From Rotaria sp. Silwood1 (lineage: Eukaryota; Rotifera; Eurotatoria; Philodinida; Philodinidae), in the NCBI GenBank assembly GCA_905250075.1, contig CAJNOP010000109.1, positions 124,001 through 188,000 of the forward strand: a stretch of 64,000 nucleotides of DNA, written 5' to 3'. The notes beneath the pieces are model-generated. The model saw only the letters and a list, made by a program, of their open reading frames with translations. It searched no databases and was not told the origin of the DNA. The translations under genes and the position numbers were made by a program. How positions within the stretch are numbered: the stretch's first letter is position 1; every line of letters begins with the position of its first letter. Positions 9,978 to 21,943 of this stretch are shown one piece after another.

Positions 9978-12845
9978 CTTTCTATATTATTATGGAAGAA
10001 ATGCTCATTGTTGTTGCTTTTTATATTTAATAGAAAAAGAAATATGTCATTGTATCGTGGTGTTCTACAAAGTCGCCAATACCATTGAAATGCTGAGTGT
10101 ATGTGAGAGAAAACACATGGATAGCTTTTTGAATGCGACACTTTGTTTATGTCCAGTAGCCATTTGTTTTTGTCATTTTAATGCGATCCGTTACAAAAAT
10201 GACTATTTAACTCTGATCTTTGTGTTTATAAAAAGTGATACCGATGCATATCCGTGTTATTCTTAGTCTAAGGTATTTCATATATCCGAATAAGAAAAAT
10301 CTCTCGATTCGATTCGATCCGTACTTGAAAAGAAGACAACACATCGATCATCATTAGTGAAATCTATCTACATCGCCCACAAAATTTCACTTAAGTTCTC
10401 GTGCATCTATATCTTAAATCCATTATTTAGAGAACTTTGGGAGTTTTAAAGCGGAACTACCGTGCACATTAAGACTTGACAATTATAAAATGAAATACCT
10501 ATCTCTGATACAATAGTTCAAGTTTACGTTATGTGTCGACATTTACAATATTGAAAAGTCTTCCTGAAACACTTAAGACCATTTTCATTTTGTGAAAAAT
10601 CTATTTGATTAAAAATTATCGAGATAAATGAGACACAATAGAACACCTCGACTCCACCGTAAACTTTTTTACGCTTGGAAATAATAAAAGAGTCGGTTTG
10701 TTCTATTTCATGAGGATGCATGGGTCATTAAAAAACTCAGTTAACAGAAATTTTGCTTACTCTTTTAAGATATTTCGATTAACCACTTTATGTTCAATAC
10801 TATCCATGGATCACTAAGGTCGTATTCCACGTACATTTAAGCATATATATTTTTTCTTGTTGGCCAATGTGTACTGGCAACAAAAACTTGAATTTTTTTC
10901 AAACTTACATTTAGTGAAAATTCTAATTTTGTCCCGATTTTTCATAATTTGTGACTATAGGACTAGATCTGTACAGTTGCTACGTGTTCTAAATTATGTT
11001 CAATCTATTGTGAAGGTTTTTATTAAAATAGTTTTAGAACATTTTCTTCCAAGAAACAAAAATATATGATGTTTAGATCATATTTGTTTCTGCTATTTAT
11101 TTTTTACAATCTTTTTTGAATAGTTTTCATCATTTTTAATTCATTGATGTTTCAAAGTAGTTAGTTTTACATTGGCAATTGTTATTGATGACAAAGTAGA
11201 GATCATAAATTATTATATTTCTCGACTTTCGTCTATATCTAGTCTTCTCTATAAATTTACTCTGTTGTCTAACGAATGTTACATCTTTCATTTTTAAAAA
11301 TAAACATAAGTTTAGCAAACTGTTAACAAGTCTTACTTCATATTTTAAAGCGTATTGATATTAATAAAGTAATTATCTATGAACGAAATCGTAATCATGA
11401 AAAACTTTCTAAAAACATTTACGCATGCGAAATATTCAAAAAGGAATATGCGAGAAGGACAAAGCGCGACTTCAGTATTCCGAAGTAATATTAAATTGTG
11501 GTGAAGCACTAGTGCAATGTCACACTTCATTCTGCTGCATTTGTAATTCATTCATATTTCGCACTACTCAAATCGCATTTTTCCTCCTTGAGTAACTATA
11601 TGACAACTTTGAAAATTGCACTAAATAATTTACTAAAACAATCTTTCAATTTTAGAAGTAGAATTGATAATATTTGAGGAACAAAGCATACGAATTGCAA
11701 CAAAATTTCATAACATTTTCAAAAATGTGACAGTAATGTCTACGTTTAAATGAAATAAATTAGGTGTTAATATTTTGTTAACAAATTTTTAAAAGTTGGC
11801 ATTGAAAAATAAGTATTTCGTGAGAAACTGTTGAAGGAACAAATTTCATGCATTTATCATTGTTCTATCCCCTTATATGTAGAATTTGTTTTGTAGAAAA
11901 ATAATTAAATATGTTTTACAAAATCGTGAGTTCTACTGAAATTTCTATTTCCTTCTGTGAGATTCTCGGTCTTGTTTGACCTAGAATCAATCTTCTATCA
12001 AGGGCTCTTTTCTTATTTTTCTCAGCAAGTGAAAAAGTGTTATTCTAAGTATTATGAAAGTTTTTTATGTATTTTCAATATTGTCATACAATATACTTAT
12101 TTCTTCTAGTAAGCTTTACTACAATTTTTCATTCGACGGTAGATGATTTGTCTTTGCTTACTAAAACATTATAATCAAGATAAGAAGTCGAATATCTTAT
12201 CTAGGATTAATGTAGAGATTGCAACACATAGACATAGATTTAATGAAATAGTAGGACTTTGATTAGATAAGGTTAAGTATGATTTATATATAGATACCTC
12301 TAGAATAAGCTATCTTGGTAATCGAATTGCTATACGACTATTTTTTATAAGTATTTATTTATTTCATCCTGTTCTGTAGAATACTAAAAAAAACTAACTT
12401 TTCAGGTTAGTGTCTATTGCCAGTTTTTGATACATGATTTCAGGTATTGTTTTAGTGCATAGAATACAACAGAAATGTTAGATATTTGCATATTTTGTCA
12501 ATGTGTGCATAATTGTAGTTCAGTAGACATTTGACATTAAATACAAGACTAATATTCATTAGAGTAACAACTATATTCAGAGTATTGTAAAATTTTTCAT
12601 TTTTCTTGCAAATCTTTTCTCTATATTGAATGCTAAATCGATCACAGAAAAAAATTGAGATGAGAGATACTAGGTAAAAAAATATTCGAGAGATGGAATA
12701 AGAATATTATTTTTTGAACAAGAATAGAAAAAAGAAATCAAATTAAGGAATACTACATACACTATTGTAATGATTATAAAAGCAGCAATGTCATCTCTAT
12801 TTTTTGTCTCAAGCATTTTCTACAAAATCACTCATCTAATTATTT
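9978..12845. other. A+T-rich gene desert
   Basis: No reading frame with domain-like content on either strand. Open frames of 60-100 codons are of low complexity (F, I, K, Y and N rich) as expected by chance at this base composition. The start of the F-box gene lies at the left edge. Confidence 0.5.
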
Positions 12846-12921
12846 TGGGTGTGGATGTAGATGTGAGTATCAAAAATAGACCAACACTGACGCCCACTCT
12901 GAGACCCACACTCATACCCTT
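12846..12921. repeat. Telomere-like inverted array
   Basis: A G/T arm at 12846-12868 (GGGTGTGGATGTAGATGTGAG) and a C/A arm at 12882-12921 (CAACACTGACGCCCACTCTG, then CCCACACTC) flank a short A+T-rich spacer. Confidence 0.65.
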
Positions 12922-13494
12922 CAGTGAGTGTCATATTTTAGCTTTGGAACTTCAAGCACGCTCTAATATTTTAAGACATCCTTGCTTTAAAAATCAGAAT
13001 AAAGATTGAGTTAATCGATTGCAAATGATGAGTTTAGCACAATTCGAGATAAAACTGCATGTCACAGTGGCTAAGAGGTTAGCTACAGTTCGAAAGCTCT
13101 ATTTGAATTAGCTACTTGTTTCAAATTGACATAGTATCATAAGTTATCAACAAGGAATACAACACAATTTTTATCATTACAAGAGTATTTTTCAGGATAG
13201 CCTTGACTTGAATATGCACGCCCTCTTTCCTCTCACTTTTCTGTTCGCTCATTATCAAAACCACTTCTTCTTTCAAGCACACCTGTATCTTGACTTGTGT
13301 ATATTTGATGTTGTTCGTTACTATTGACTTCCAAGAATAATATTTTCATCACGTGCGTATTTCACAATATTTTGCGCTTAACAGTTACGTCATAAAGAAT
13401 TTCATTTTGCCTGTTTTCTTTATCATAACTTCATAAAAAATTGTCGATCTGATTCGTCGCAGAGCTTTTGGTAGAATCTGTGAATAAGAAGAAA
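12922..13494. other. Intergenic DNA upstream of the hydrolase gene
   Basis: No gene. A short tRNA-like A-box/B-box pair near 13065-13097 was examined and not accepted. Confidence 0.4.
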
Positions 13495-15633
13495 ATGAGT
13501 ATTCCATTAGTCGACCGCTGCATTGGCTGTCTACTTTGTCACATGATTGGGGACCAATTAGGAGCTGGCGTCGAAGGTTACTCAGCTGCTAGAATTAAGC
13601 GTGAGTTTGGAATAGTACGCGATGATATCGAAGCACCACATATGGGTATTCCAGAACTTGGACCTCGTATTCATATGTATACGGATGATACGAATAGCAT
13701 GCTTGCACTAGCTCATAGTCTTGTTGTGAATGGCGGCTTGAAAGCTAAACATGCAGCAAAATCTTACGCAGAATTTTGGTCCACTGGAATCAAGCGAGGC
13801 TATCCTGACTCTGCTCAAACAAGTATGCAGGTCAGTGTAATGTCTTCTTGTCAAGCCTGTTAAGTTTAAGCGAGAGTCAAATTAAAAAAATCTCGAGACA
13901 TATTCTCTTGGTACTTAATCACGTCGGCCTATTTCTATAGAATGTCTGCATATTCCACAGTACGTCTGATTGCTGACTTTATGGATGCTTGTTTCTCTTT
14001 TTAAAAAATAATACTTTATTTTTCATTTTCTGCTTAATGGTACTGCATGAAACATTTAGTATTTCAAAAGTACAAAATGAAATAGACTTCTCAGTAATCG
14101 TTTTGAGCCCTACTCTTTGATTGGTTAATATGACAATAAAATATTTTGTTGTTTTTCCAAAATTTCGTTGAATTGCAATTGCACTTTTTGAAAACAAATA
14201 TCGAGACTGATTTAGTAAATTGTCTAACAAAATGCCTATTGCTCTGAAAGTACATTCTATAGAAGCATTTATTAGTAATCGTCGGTTGCAATCAGATTCT
14301 ACAAGCTTTTTCTCATCTCTGGCAAATAGCTAGCTAGCTTTGAATTCTATTTTGAGATTTGAACGTTGTTGAAAAAAAAGCCGACATTTTTTTTCAACCA
14401 ATAGAGCACAAGACTCTGTAGACAAAGACTGAATGTCAAGACTGATTATGGAAATAGATCTAAAATAGCTTTAAAAAATCGAGGCATTTTTAAAGCCGGA
14501 ATATATTTTCATGACACTATAACTTCTTTTTTTTACCATTAACAAACAGACGTTAATCAATACATTTGTAAAAGAGTTCATGACACCTTCTTTTGATGGA
14601 AAAAATCAACAGAAATGGAGAAGATCATAAGGAAAACGAGTTAAGATGAAGCGAGACTCGTGTAGTTAGATGTATCACATAGATAGATCTGATGATATCT
14701 TTGATTTCCAGAAGTTCATTGGAGCGGATCACATTAATTTTTCTTTTGATATAGTGTGTACTCGATGATAATATAGACTATCGTAAGTGTGGACGTATTA
14801 GCTTTCCTGATGGATCGTTTGCCAATGGTGGAGCGATGCGAATAGCTCCAGTTGCTCTCGCCTTTCATGATGCATCTGATGAACAACTCTATGAAGCAGT
14901 TCGTATGTCCATTATCTCTTCACATGTGCATCCTGAAGGTATAGATGGAGCATTTGTTTTGGCTAAAGCCATTATCTTGGCTCTTCGTTGCGAATCGGTT
15001 GACGCTTTTAACCCATCTGAATATCTCAATGTTCTACATTCGATCGCACGAACACATGGTATGCAGAATCAGATTACAAAATTGATTGCACTCTATAATA
15101 AGCAGTATGGTACAATTGGTGCGAGTCGAACAAAAAGGTATTTATTCGAAAACTTTCCGATTAAAATATCGCAAAATCGATATACCCAATTTTGTATGAT
15201 AGATCTAGAAAAGGGGAACGCTAAGCCAATACTGAGTATCGAGTGAAAAAGCTTTGAAAATAAAATTGTTATGTTTTCGAATGTATTTTGTAGAACGGAT
15301 TACGAAGTAGTACGATTATTTGGTAACAGTTTTCAACTTAAAGCAATCGAAGCAATCCCATGTGCCTTATGGGTTGTATGCACAAGTTATCGTGAACCTG
15401 AAGAATGCCTCGTTCGTGGTGTAAACATGGGTGGTGACACTGATACTGTGACAGCAATTATCGGAGATATTGTTGGTGCTTTGCATGGTTGGCGATGGAT
15501 TCCTGCTCGATGGTATGATAATATAGAACCGAATTCCGACGAGAATATGGGTAGAGGAAAAGACTATGCCATTGATTTAGCAAAGAAACTGGCCGAAATG
15601 AACTTGAATAATGTACTAGATGACGATGATTAA
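13495..15633 (+). CDS. ADP-ribosylglycohydrolase family protein (ARH3/DraG-like)
   Basis: Three exons (13495-13830, 14755-15137, 15294-15633) give a 352-residue protein. Intron 1 is 924 nt, intron 2 is 156 nt, and phases agree. Metal-site motifs of the family are all present: GDQLG at 19-23, YTDDT at 62-66 (D64, D65), SFANGGAMR at 133-141 and GGDTDT at 286-291. SSHVHPEGIDGA lies in the second exon. These bind the two Mg2+ ions and ADP-ribose in ARH enzymes, so hydrolysis of ADP-ribose from protein side chains, or of related O-glycosidic bonds, is expected. The SFANGGAMR and HPEG segments favour the ARH3 branch, but ARH1 and bacterial DraG relatives cannot be excluded by eye. The ATG at 13495 was chosen over a TTG 27 bp upstream. 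It ends in an acidic DDDD tail, with AATAAA about 10 bp after the stop. Two ADP-ribosyltransferase genes lie 5-14 kb downstream, so writer and eraser activities are near neighbours. Confidence 0.9.
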
Positions 15634-17753
15634 TTGTATAAATAAATTCTTATATCTGTTAAGATATTTGAAACCTAAGATTGTTCACAAATACATCATC
15701 GTTTCTTTCCTCCGTTCAGAAGGAGCTTATGAAAATTATACGTGGCTCTTTGGTTCAGTATTTTTCGGTCGATACGTCGTTTTGGATATCGTCCAGAAAA
15801 ACATATGACTGATTTCAATGACAATTTGATCGGTTTCAATAGAGTATGATTGTTCGTCAATATCTATTGGTGAATGATCTGGTATATGTTCAATATCACT
15901 ATCATCATCGTTGTAGAATACTAACTAGGTGTAAATTTCACGGTCGTTAATCTTCATCAAATCTAAACTAAAAAATCAAAAATTAAAAAAGCCGATCGAA
16001 GCATTTATGACATTTCTTTCGCTTGAAACTTATTAAAAGTGTGGGTGTAGTTATAAGTTTGCAGGTTAATATAAAATTCACACCCCACATCCACACTGTA
16101 CCCTGACAGAATCATGTTTTTGTTATTAGTGGATGAATAATGACGAAGGTTTAGTAAAAATCTACAATCTTTATATAGATGTTGTCCATAGGTTATAGCT
16201 TAAGGTTTAAAATAATGTTCAATCCTTTCTTTTATTGCATTATGCCATTCATTCGTCATGGCTATGGATGACAAGACCTATTCAAATAGGAATGGATAAT
16301 ATGACCTAATGACCAATCACATTTTTTTCTAAGAAGTTTAATTCAGAATGACTGAATTGAAGTGAGCCACGGATTGATTCTAATTAAAACCGAACATATT
16401 TTTATTATGTTAAAAAACACGAAAATTTTTATTTGATATGAGATGACAGCTTAGGTCGGTTACATATTTCTATGTATCTTACTATTTAAACGACGAAATA
16501 GAACTTGTCACATAGTAATATGTCTACATCTGCAACGCACTTTGATATATACATTTTAATACTGGACCGATGATTTGTTGAACTTCATTGGTATATTTAA
16601 CGACTGAAATTAACAACAATACTATAATTTTTGCTGTTTTTAGTAATGCAGTTTGTTTTTTTAATTGTATTTTATATTGAAGGGTTGTTCTAATAAAACA
16701 GGTGGGAACTTCTAGAATTCGCTCTACTATGCAGCTCTTTAATTGAAATGAGAGTGTGCGAGTATTGATGGTGGAATGATTATCTACATCCACAAACACG
16801 TCTATATACCAACCATCGGTTTCACTCAGCTTTTCTTTTAAAGAGTCCCTCTGTAGCTAAATTTTAACGCTAGAGTATCACCAATTAGGAATCAGAGAAA
16901 ATCACTTATAATTGTTCGTTATCTATTACATTGAATAGCATGATGCAAATAATCCGACACAATTACGTGCAGTAACGGTGAAAATGTCACAGTAACGTGT
17001 AGCTGCGATGCAGTTGTTAAAAAATAGGTGACATGGGGACGTTCTTCCAGTAATGATCGTGTTTTTTTGTTGCACAGTATGCACGTTTCTTTAATTACGA
17101 ATCACATACTCATTTGAAAAGGTAATGATAGTTAACCGTGAGATGGCAACCGACGAAAGCATTGCATTGGAATGTTTTCAGAAATAAAACAATAACGAAA
17201 AATTTCTAACCACTCTTCATTTATTTAATTTTGCAATGATAATGTGACGAATGCAACTTGCAAGACATTATAGACATTCTTATGCATTCGACTCAGACAA
17301 AAAAATAAGAGTTTTTTTCTCATGTGCTAGTCACTACAACAATTGGATCATTAGAATACTTAAAAAAAATACTTGTTTAAATATTGTTTGGAAAAATAAT
17401 GTGAAAATGAACTAAAAGTGATTTTTAAAAGCTGGGAGAGTCTATTAGGATTCAAGAAACCTTGAAAATACGAGTTTGAAAATAAAAGAAACATCGTCCT
17501 TTTATAACAAATGATTACGAAGAGGGAAATTTTGAACTCTGTACTATCTTTTAGAGATTCCGAATGCCGTTTTTGCTTTCTCTTTACTTCTTTTTCGAAT
17601 GTATTTCCTGATATATTCTTCTGATTTATTTTAAACTTATCTAATTATGGACGCTCATTAAGTAGAACAGTTGGAAACCGAAGAATAAGAAGCACATAAT
17701 CGACTTGTTAAATTTTCCTGTTCATTTTTTCCAGTGATCCATTAGATTCTAAA
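15634..17753. other. Intergenic DNA with one small telomere-like array
   Basis: No supported gene. The only ordered structure is the inverted array at 16039-16104. A 91-codon minus-strand frame at 16524-16799 is unremarkable. Confidence 0.45.
16039..16104. repeat. Telomere-like inverted array, short
   Basis: A G/T arm of about 12 bp (GTGTGGGTGTAG) at 16039-16050 and a C/A arm CACCCCACATCCACACTG at 16081-16098 are separated by about 30 bp of A+T-rich DNA. Confidence 0.65.
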
Positions 17754-18749
17754 ATGTCATCGTCCGATGCCTACTTCATCACATACATTAATAATATTTC
17801 GACTGAAATTTATCGTTATTTCTCAATTTTCATTTTTCTCTTTGGTGCATCTGGTAATATTCTCAATATTCTTGTTTTATCACAACGAGCTTTTCGGAAA
17901 AATTCATGCGCAATACTTTTTCTAGTCTCATCTGTAGCTAATTTTATTGCTATCCTTTCTGGTCTTACTTCACGAATGTTGTCTGGTTGGACAGCCGATC
18001 TAACAAGTACCGACAGATTTCTTTGTAAATTTCGATCTTTTATTCTCAACGTGGCAAGAGCAGTAGCATTTTGGCTCATATTATTAGCAGCTATAGATCG
18101 ATGGCTATTATCAAGCACCAATGTTCGCCTTCGCCAAATGAGTACATTAAAAAATGCACAACGAGGTATAATTGTCACTGTAATCTTTGCTACGATTCTC
18201 TTTTGTCATATTCTATATTGTTATGAACCAAATATGATTAATGCTCCTCTGAAATGCTACGGAATAACACTGACATGTCGTTTTGTCACGGATATATCTC
18301 TTACATTCCTTACCACTCTGATTCCGATTCTGCTTATGTTCACCTTTGGTTTAATGACCATTAAGAATGTACGTCACTCACGAAATCATATTCAACCTCG
18401 AGATATATCGGCTATAAATGGCATATGGATAACCAATGGAAATCAACAACAACAACGAAACAAGACTGATTCTCGTCTTCTCCTTATGCTTCTTGCACAA
18501 GTTGTCCTGCTCTTTATATTTGGTCTCCCATTGGGCATGCAAAAACTGTACGCAACTATAACAATGAATAGAAACTCATCCAACTTGCAAGTTGCTATCG
18601 ACAATTTTGTCTACACTCTCGCTGTGCTTTTTAGCTTTTTGGCGAATGGAATACCATTCTATATGTATACATTAGTTGGTGGAAGTATATTTCGGACAGC
18701 ACTTATGAAAATGTTGTTAGCAGGAAGAAAGAGGATCTTTTGCCAATGA
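17754..18749 (+). CDS. Rhodopsin-like seven-transmembrane receptor (orphan GPCR)
   Basis: A complete intronless gene of 331 residues. Seven hydrophobic segments lie at about 22-44, 52-72, 95-117, 137-155, 178-203, 241-263 and 285-307. TM1 holds the GN pair (GASGNILNIL, N35). TM3 is preceded by C91, which can pair with C168 or C175 in the second extracellular loop. The DRY box is DRW (115-117) and the NPxxY motif is altered to NGIPFY (298-303). The short N-terminus has an N-glycosylation site (NNIS). The third intracellular loop (about 204-240) contains a glutamine run and the C-tail is short, without palmitoylation-like cysteines apart from C330. It most resembles the large sets of peptide-type receptors expanded in rotifers and other small invertebrates. 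The ligand is unknown. AATAAA follows the stop near 18768. Confidence 0.88.
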   Translation: MSSSDAYFITYINNISTEIYRYFSIFIFLFGASGNILNILVLSQRAFRKNSCAILFLVSSVANFIAILSGLTSRMLSGWTADLTSTDRFLCKFRSFILNVARAVAFWLILLAAIDRWLLSSTNVRLRQMSTLKNAQRGIIVTVIFATILFCHILYCYEPNMINAPLKCYGITLTCRFVTDISLTFLTTLIPILLMFTFGLMTIKNVRHSRNHIQPRDISAINGIWITNGNQQQQRNKTDSRLLLMLLAQVVLLFIFGLPLGMQKLYATITMNRNSSNLQVAIDNFVYTLAVLFSFLANGIPFYMYTLVGGSIFRTALMKMLLAGRKRIFCQ

Positions 18750-20401
18750 AGATTATTTCAAATATGAAATAAAGAACTTTCAACATAATATACTTGTAAT
18801 ATTAAATTATTAAAAAATATAACCGATCATTTTAAGAAACAAATGAATCTTCAAGCAAAAACGTTCGTAAATACAGTGCATAACTCTAATGCTTGTCAAC
18901 ACATGCAGCCATTTCAGAAAAGTTTTACTAGATTTTATTGATTTGTTGTATGTACACAAACAGATAATCCACTGACACTCAGCATTCACGTCGACAGCTT
19001 ATTTCATGCTCGATAGACAAGGAGAGAGAAGAAAATTTGGATTTCGACCAACAGCTGAAAAAGACAGACTGCGCACTACAAGATACTTATATTTTTTCTC
19101 TGAAAAAAGATAAAGAATGTTGGTGAGGTCCGGATGTGAATAAAGAGATAACCAACAGCTGCACCCTACCCACATCCCCTCAATTGCAAGAAATTTATCC
19201 TCACATTGTCATATTAATATTTTCATTCTTACAAGAGAAAATATTATTCAATAATAAGCCATTTGAAAGACTGACATGGGTACTCAAGGCACATATAAAA
19301 ATATTCACTTATATATTATTCTATCTACATATGAACAAATTTGCCGTGCCTTAAAACTTATGGAAAACGCATTGTACGCAAGTAAAAAACGCATGTGAGA
19401 TCACACTGACAACAAACTACAAAAAATTCTCATCTTCCTCAGCAAATGTAATATCTTATCCAAAAAATTTGCTGCTCTACAAACACTTACGACTAAACTT
19501 GCTTTAAAGGTAGATTTAAGAAGTATGTACTTGAGTATATCATTGCCACTCGAGTGAATTATTATTTTTCCTGCACTTTCGTGAAAATCAAAATTCGTCA
19601 TTAGAAAATATTTGTTGGTAATGATGAATTACGTAGGTGGATCGAATAAATGGTAAATGCGTTCAGTTTCGACTATGACATATGAAATTCAAATTTAAGT
19701 TTGTTTGCTCATATTCTATTCCTCATGTGTGCATATACATGTCACACTATAGAATTTGTTAAGAGTGCATTTTTTGTCACTTTTCCTCGACTCTGTTATG
19801 TACATTAAACTCATATGTGTTTTATGTACCACATTTTCCATCCCTTCGTGATTAAGTTAGTCATATCCAGCAATCTTCTTTGTATATTCTATTTTTACTT
19901 AAAATGATTTCAAAACCATTTTTTTTAGATATACAATGTTCATACGACTCGTTATTCAATTAATATGTTGATTAATTTAATGATCATAAACTTGCTATAA
20001 GTAGCTCAAAATTAGACGAATTTGTTTTGAAGTTCACTTGAATCTGACTAACTTAATTTGATCTTTGTGACTGTTATGTGACTCTGATAACAAATGTCGT
20101 TCGCACGAGTTCCATAAACTTAATCAAGTCAAGCCAAATAAATGAGAATGGCCGAAGTCATGGATATACGAAGATAATAAGAAACGAATACTCTTGAGTG
20201 TGTACTAAGACATTTCTACCTATCTTTGATACTTACCACAATGATTTGACATAATCAAAAATTTTTGCTTCAGTTAACTATTATTAGTAAATTTGAAACA
20301 TGAAACCAATATATAATTAGTTTCTTCTTTTTATTTGAATGACTTTCTTACATGAGAAAATTATTTTAAAATATACAATAAGGTGTTAAACAAAAAAAGA
20401 A
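18750..20401. other. Intergenic DNA, no gene seen
   Basis: A+T-rich sequence with only short open frames. One G/T-C/A array at 19118-19180 is annotated separately. Confidence 0.45.
19118..19180. repeat. Telomere-like inverted array, diverged
   Basis: The G/T arm TGTTGGTGAGGTCCGGATGTG and the C/A arm GCACCCTACCCACATCCCC are separated by about 20 bp. This is a weaker member of the family. Confidence 0.5.
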
Positions 20402-21275
20402 TTACATGAATGGTGATTGAAGCAGAAGAAATGGAGATTTAATCTCTTGCAATTGAATAACAACTGCGTCATCATTAGAATCCATTTGATTGATTACTCG
20501 CATTCGCGTAGCTGAGAAAAGAAGAATTTCATCTTCTGTTTTGGAATATGAATGGGCACGGATAGACTTGCCAGTTTCACATTCGATACGAAACAAGATT
20601 CTTACGCCTGTCTTACCCAAAAACTCTTCTTGTTCAAGAAATCGTCGTGATTTAGTGCAAGAACTATACAAAGAATGATGGTAAAATCGAGAGAAAATAT
20701 AACGATAATAGAACTGACCTGAATCCCCACCAGACGAACTCTTTACCAATCGGATATTGAATGCTTAAGTCACCTTTAACACCACTCCATACTGTTGTTT
20801 TTATTGATGGAAGTTTCCACAGAGCTGTTAGAACAAGCTTTAGATAATATAAAAATGGAGTGAGTCTATCTCGATTTGATTCTCGTAGAACAGTATTGAT
20901 ATGAATGTAGAATGATTGATCACTTGGTTTCCATTCCATCGTATATAATTGAATAGCAGCTGATTCATCTTGAGTAAGTCCATCAGCAACAACAATAGAT
21001 CTTTCTTTGGCAATCCATGCATTTCGTCTTACATTTGGAATAATATTCTCCAAGTGTTTGACAGCATTTTCCAAAGATAACAGAGGTATATCTTCAAAAC
21101 CTTCGATTCTAAACATAAAATGTAACGAATAATATTTATCATAGATAATGTATGGAAAATTACGGTAAGAGCATATCTTGATGTTCATTTCGAATATCAA
21201 GGAAATGTGAATATGATTTGGATATTTCATGATTTTTGCTTGGTGCAGTGTTAACAGATGGAGTAATTTTGTCTT
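20402..21275 (-). CDS. NAD-dependent ADP-ribosyltransferase, RSE class, 5' end incomplete
   Basis: Three exons on the minus strand (21275-21164, 21108-20719, 20663-20402) with two 55-nt introns join in frame to about 253 residues. It aligns by eye along its whole length with the second ART gene at 27080: RNEHQDMLLPIEGFED, GLTQDESAAIQLYTMEW and WWGFSSCT all have counterparts. The S-x-T segment of the NAD-binding fold (SSCT) and the ExE catalytic pair (EDE before ILLF) are present, which suggests arginine-directed mono-ADP-ribosylation. The first motif, normally R in a YRG/WRG context, is WSG here, so the NAD-binding arginine is replaced by serine and activity is doubtful. The first visible exon starts after a good acceptor (TTCTTTTAG), and no ATG lies in frame upstream, so at least one 5' exon is missing from this call. 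The gene follows the Hsp70 gene on the same strand by about 670 bp. Confidence 0.8.
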
Positions 21276-21943
21276 CTAAAAGAAATAAGAAGTTTACTGA
21301 ATTTTTTTCTGTATGTTATATATTTCAGCTATCCTTTAGTATTACTCCCATACCATTTATATAGTAAACAACTTTCTATAAATATTTGAATCATAAAAAG
21401 AGATCGTTATAGAACATTTTGATGTAACAGAAATTTCTGAAAACTTCTATTACTTAGAATCATTTCGATTTTCAATGTTTACTATTAGATACGTGTCAGA
21501 CATGATTAAAATTTAGATAAAATTGAATTGGAAATGAAACAAATTTGAATAGTCAAAATGAAACAACTCGTCACTTTCAAATCAGTTATACAAATAACAA
21601 TTAAGATTAACTAAAAATCATTCGTAATACAGAGAAAATCAATCGAGTTTGTATATTGAACAAAATTAGTTTCATTAACTTGAAAGTTAGATATCAATAA
21701 AGCTTAAAAAAATAGAACCAGAATGATATTAAGAAGAGGTAGAAATCGTCAAATGGATTGTACAAGAAAAAAAAATCGATAGAGCAGTACAAGGAATCAT
21801 GATACTTGAATAAGCGTAATGATTTGTTACAGTTATATTATAGCTCTTATAGTATAGTTTTGAAGATAAAATGTCTTGAACATGAAATTCAGTGTCTATT
21901 AAGAACAAAATCGTTAAAACCAGTATGAAAAATAAGTCGATTT

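Noticed and set aside
9964-10266. 100-codon plus-strand frame
   Set aside because: It starts opposite the F-box start codon and shows no domain; composition fits chance.
13065-13097. tRNA-like A-box (TGGCTAAGAGG) and B-box (GTTCGAAAGC)
   Set aside because: The boxes are only about 20 bp apart, too close for a tRNA, and no cloverleaf arms can be paired. It may be a SINE scrap, but the evidence is too thin.
14368-14398. Small inverted repeat GTTGAAAAAAAA/TTTTTTTTCAAC in the hydrolase intron
   Set aside because: The arms are mostly homopolymer and such pairs are expected by chance in A+T-rich introns.
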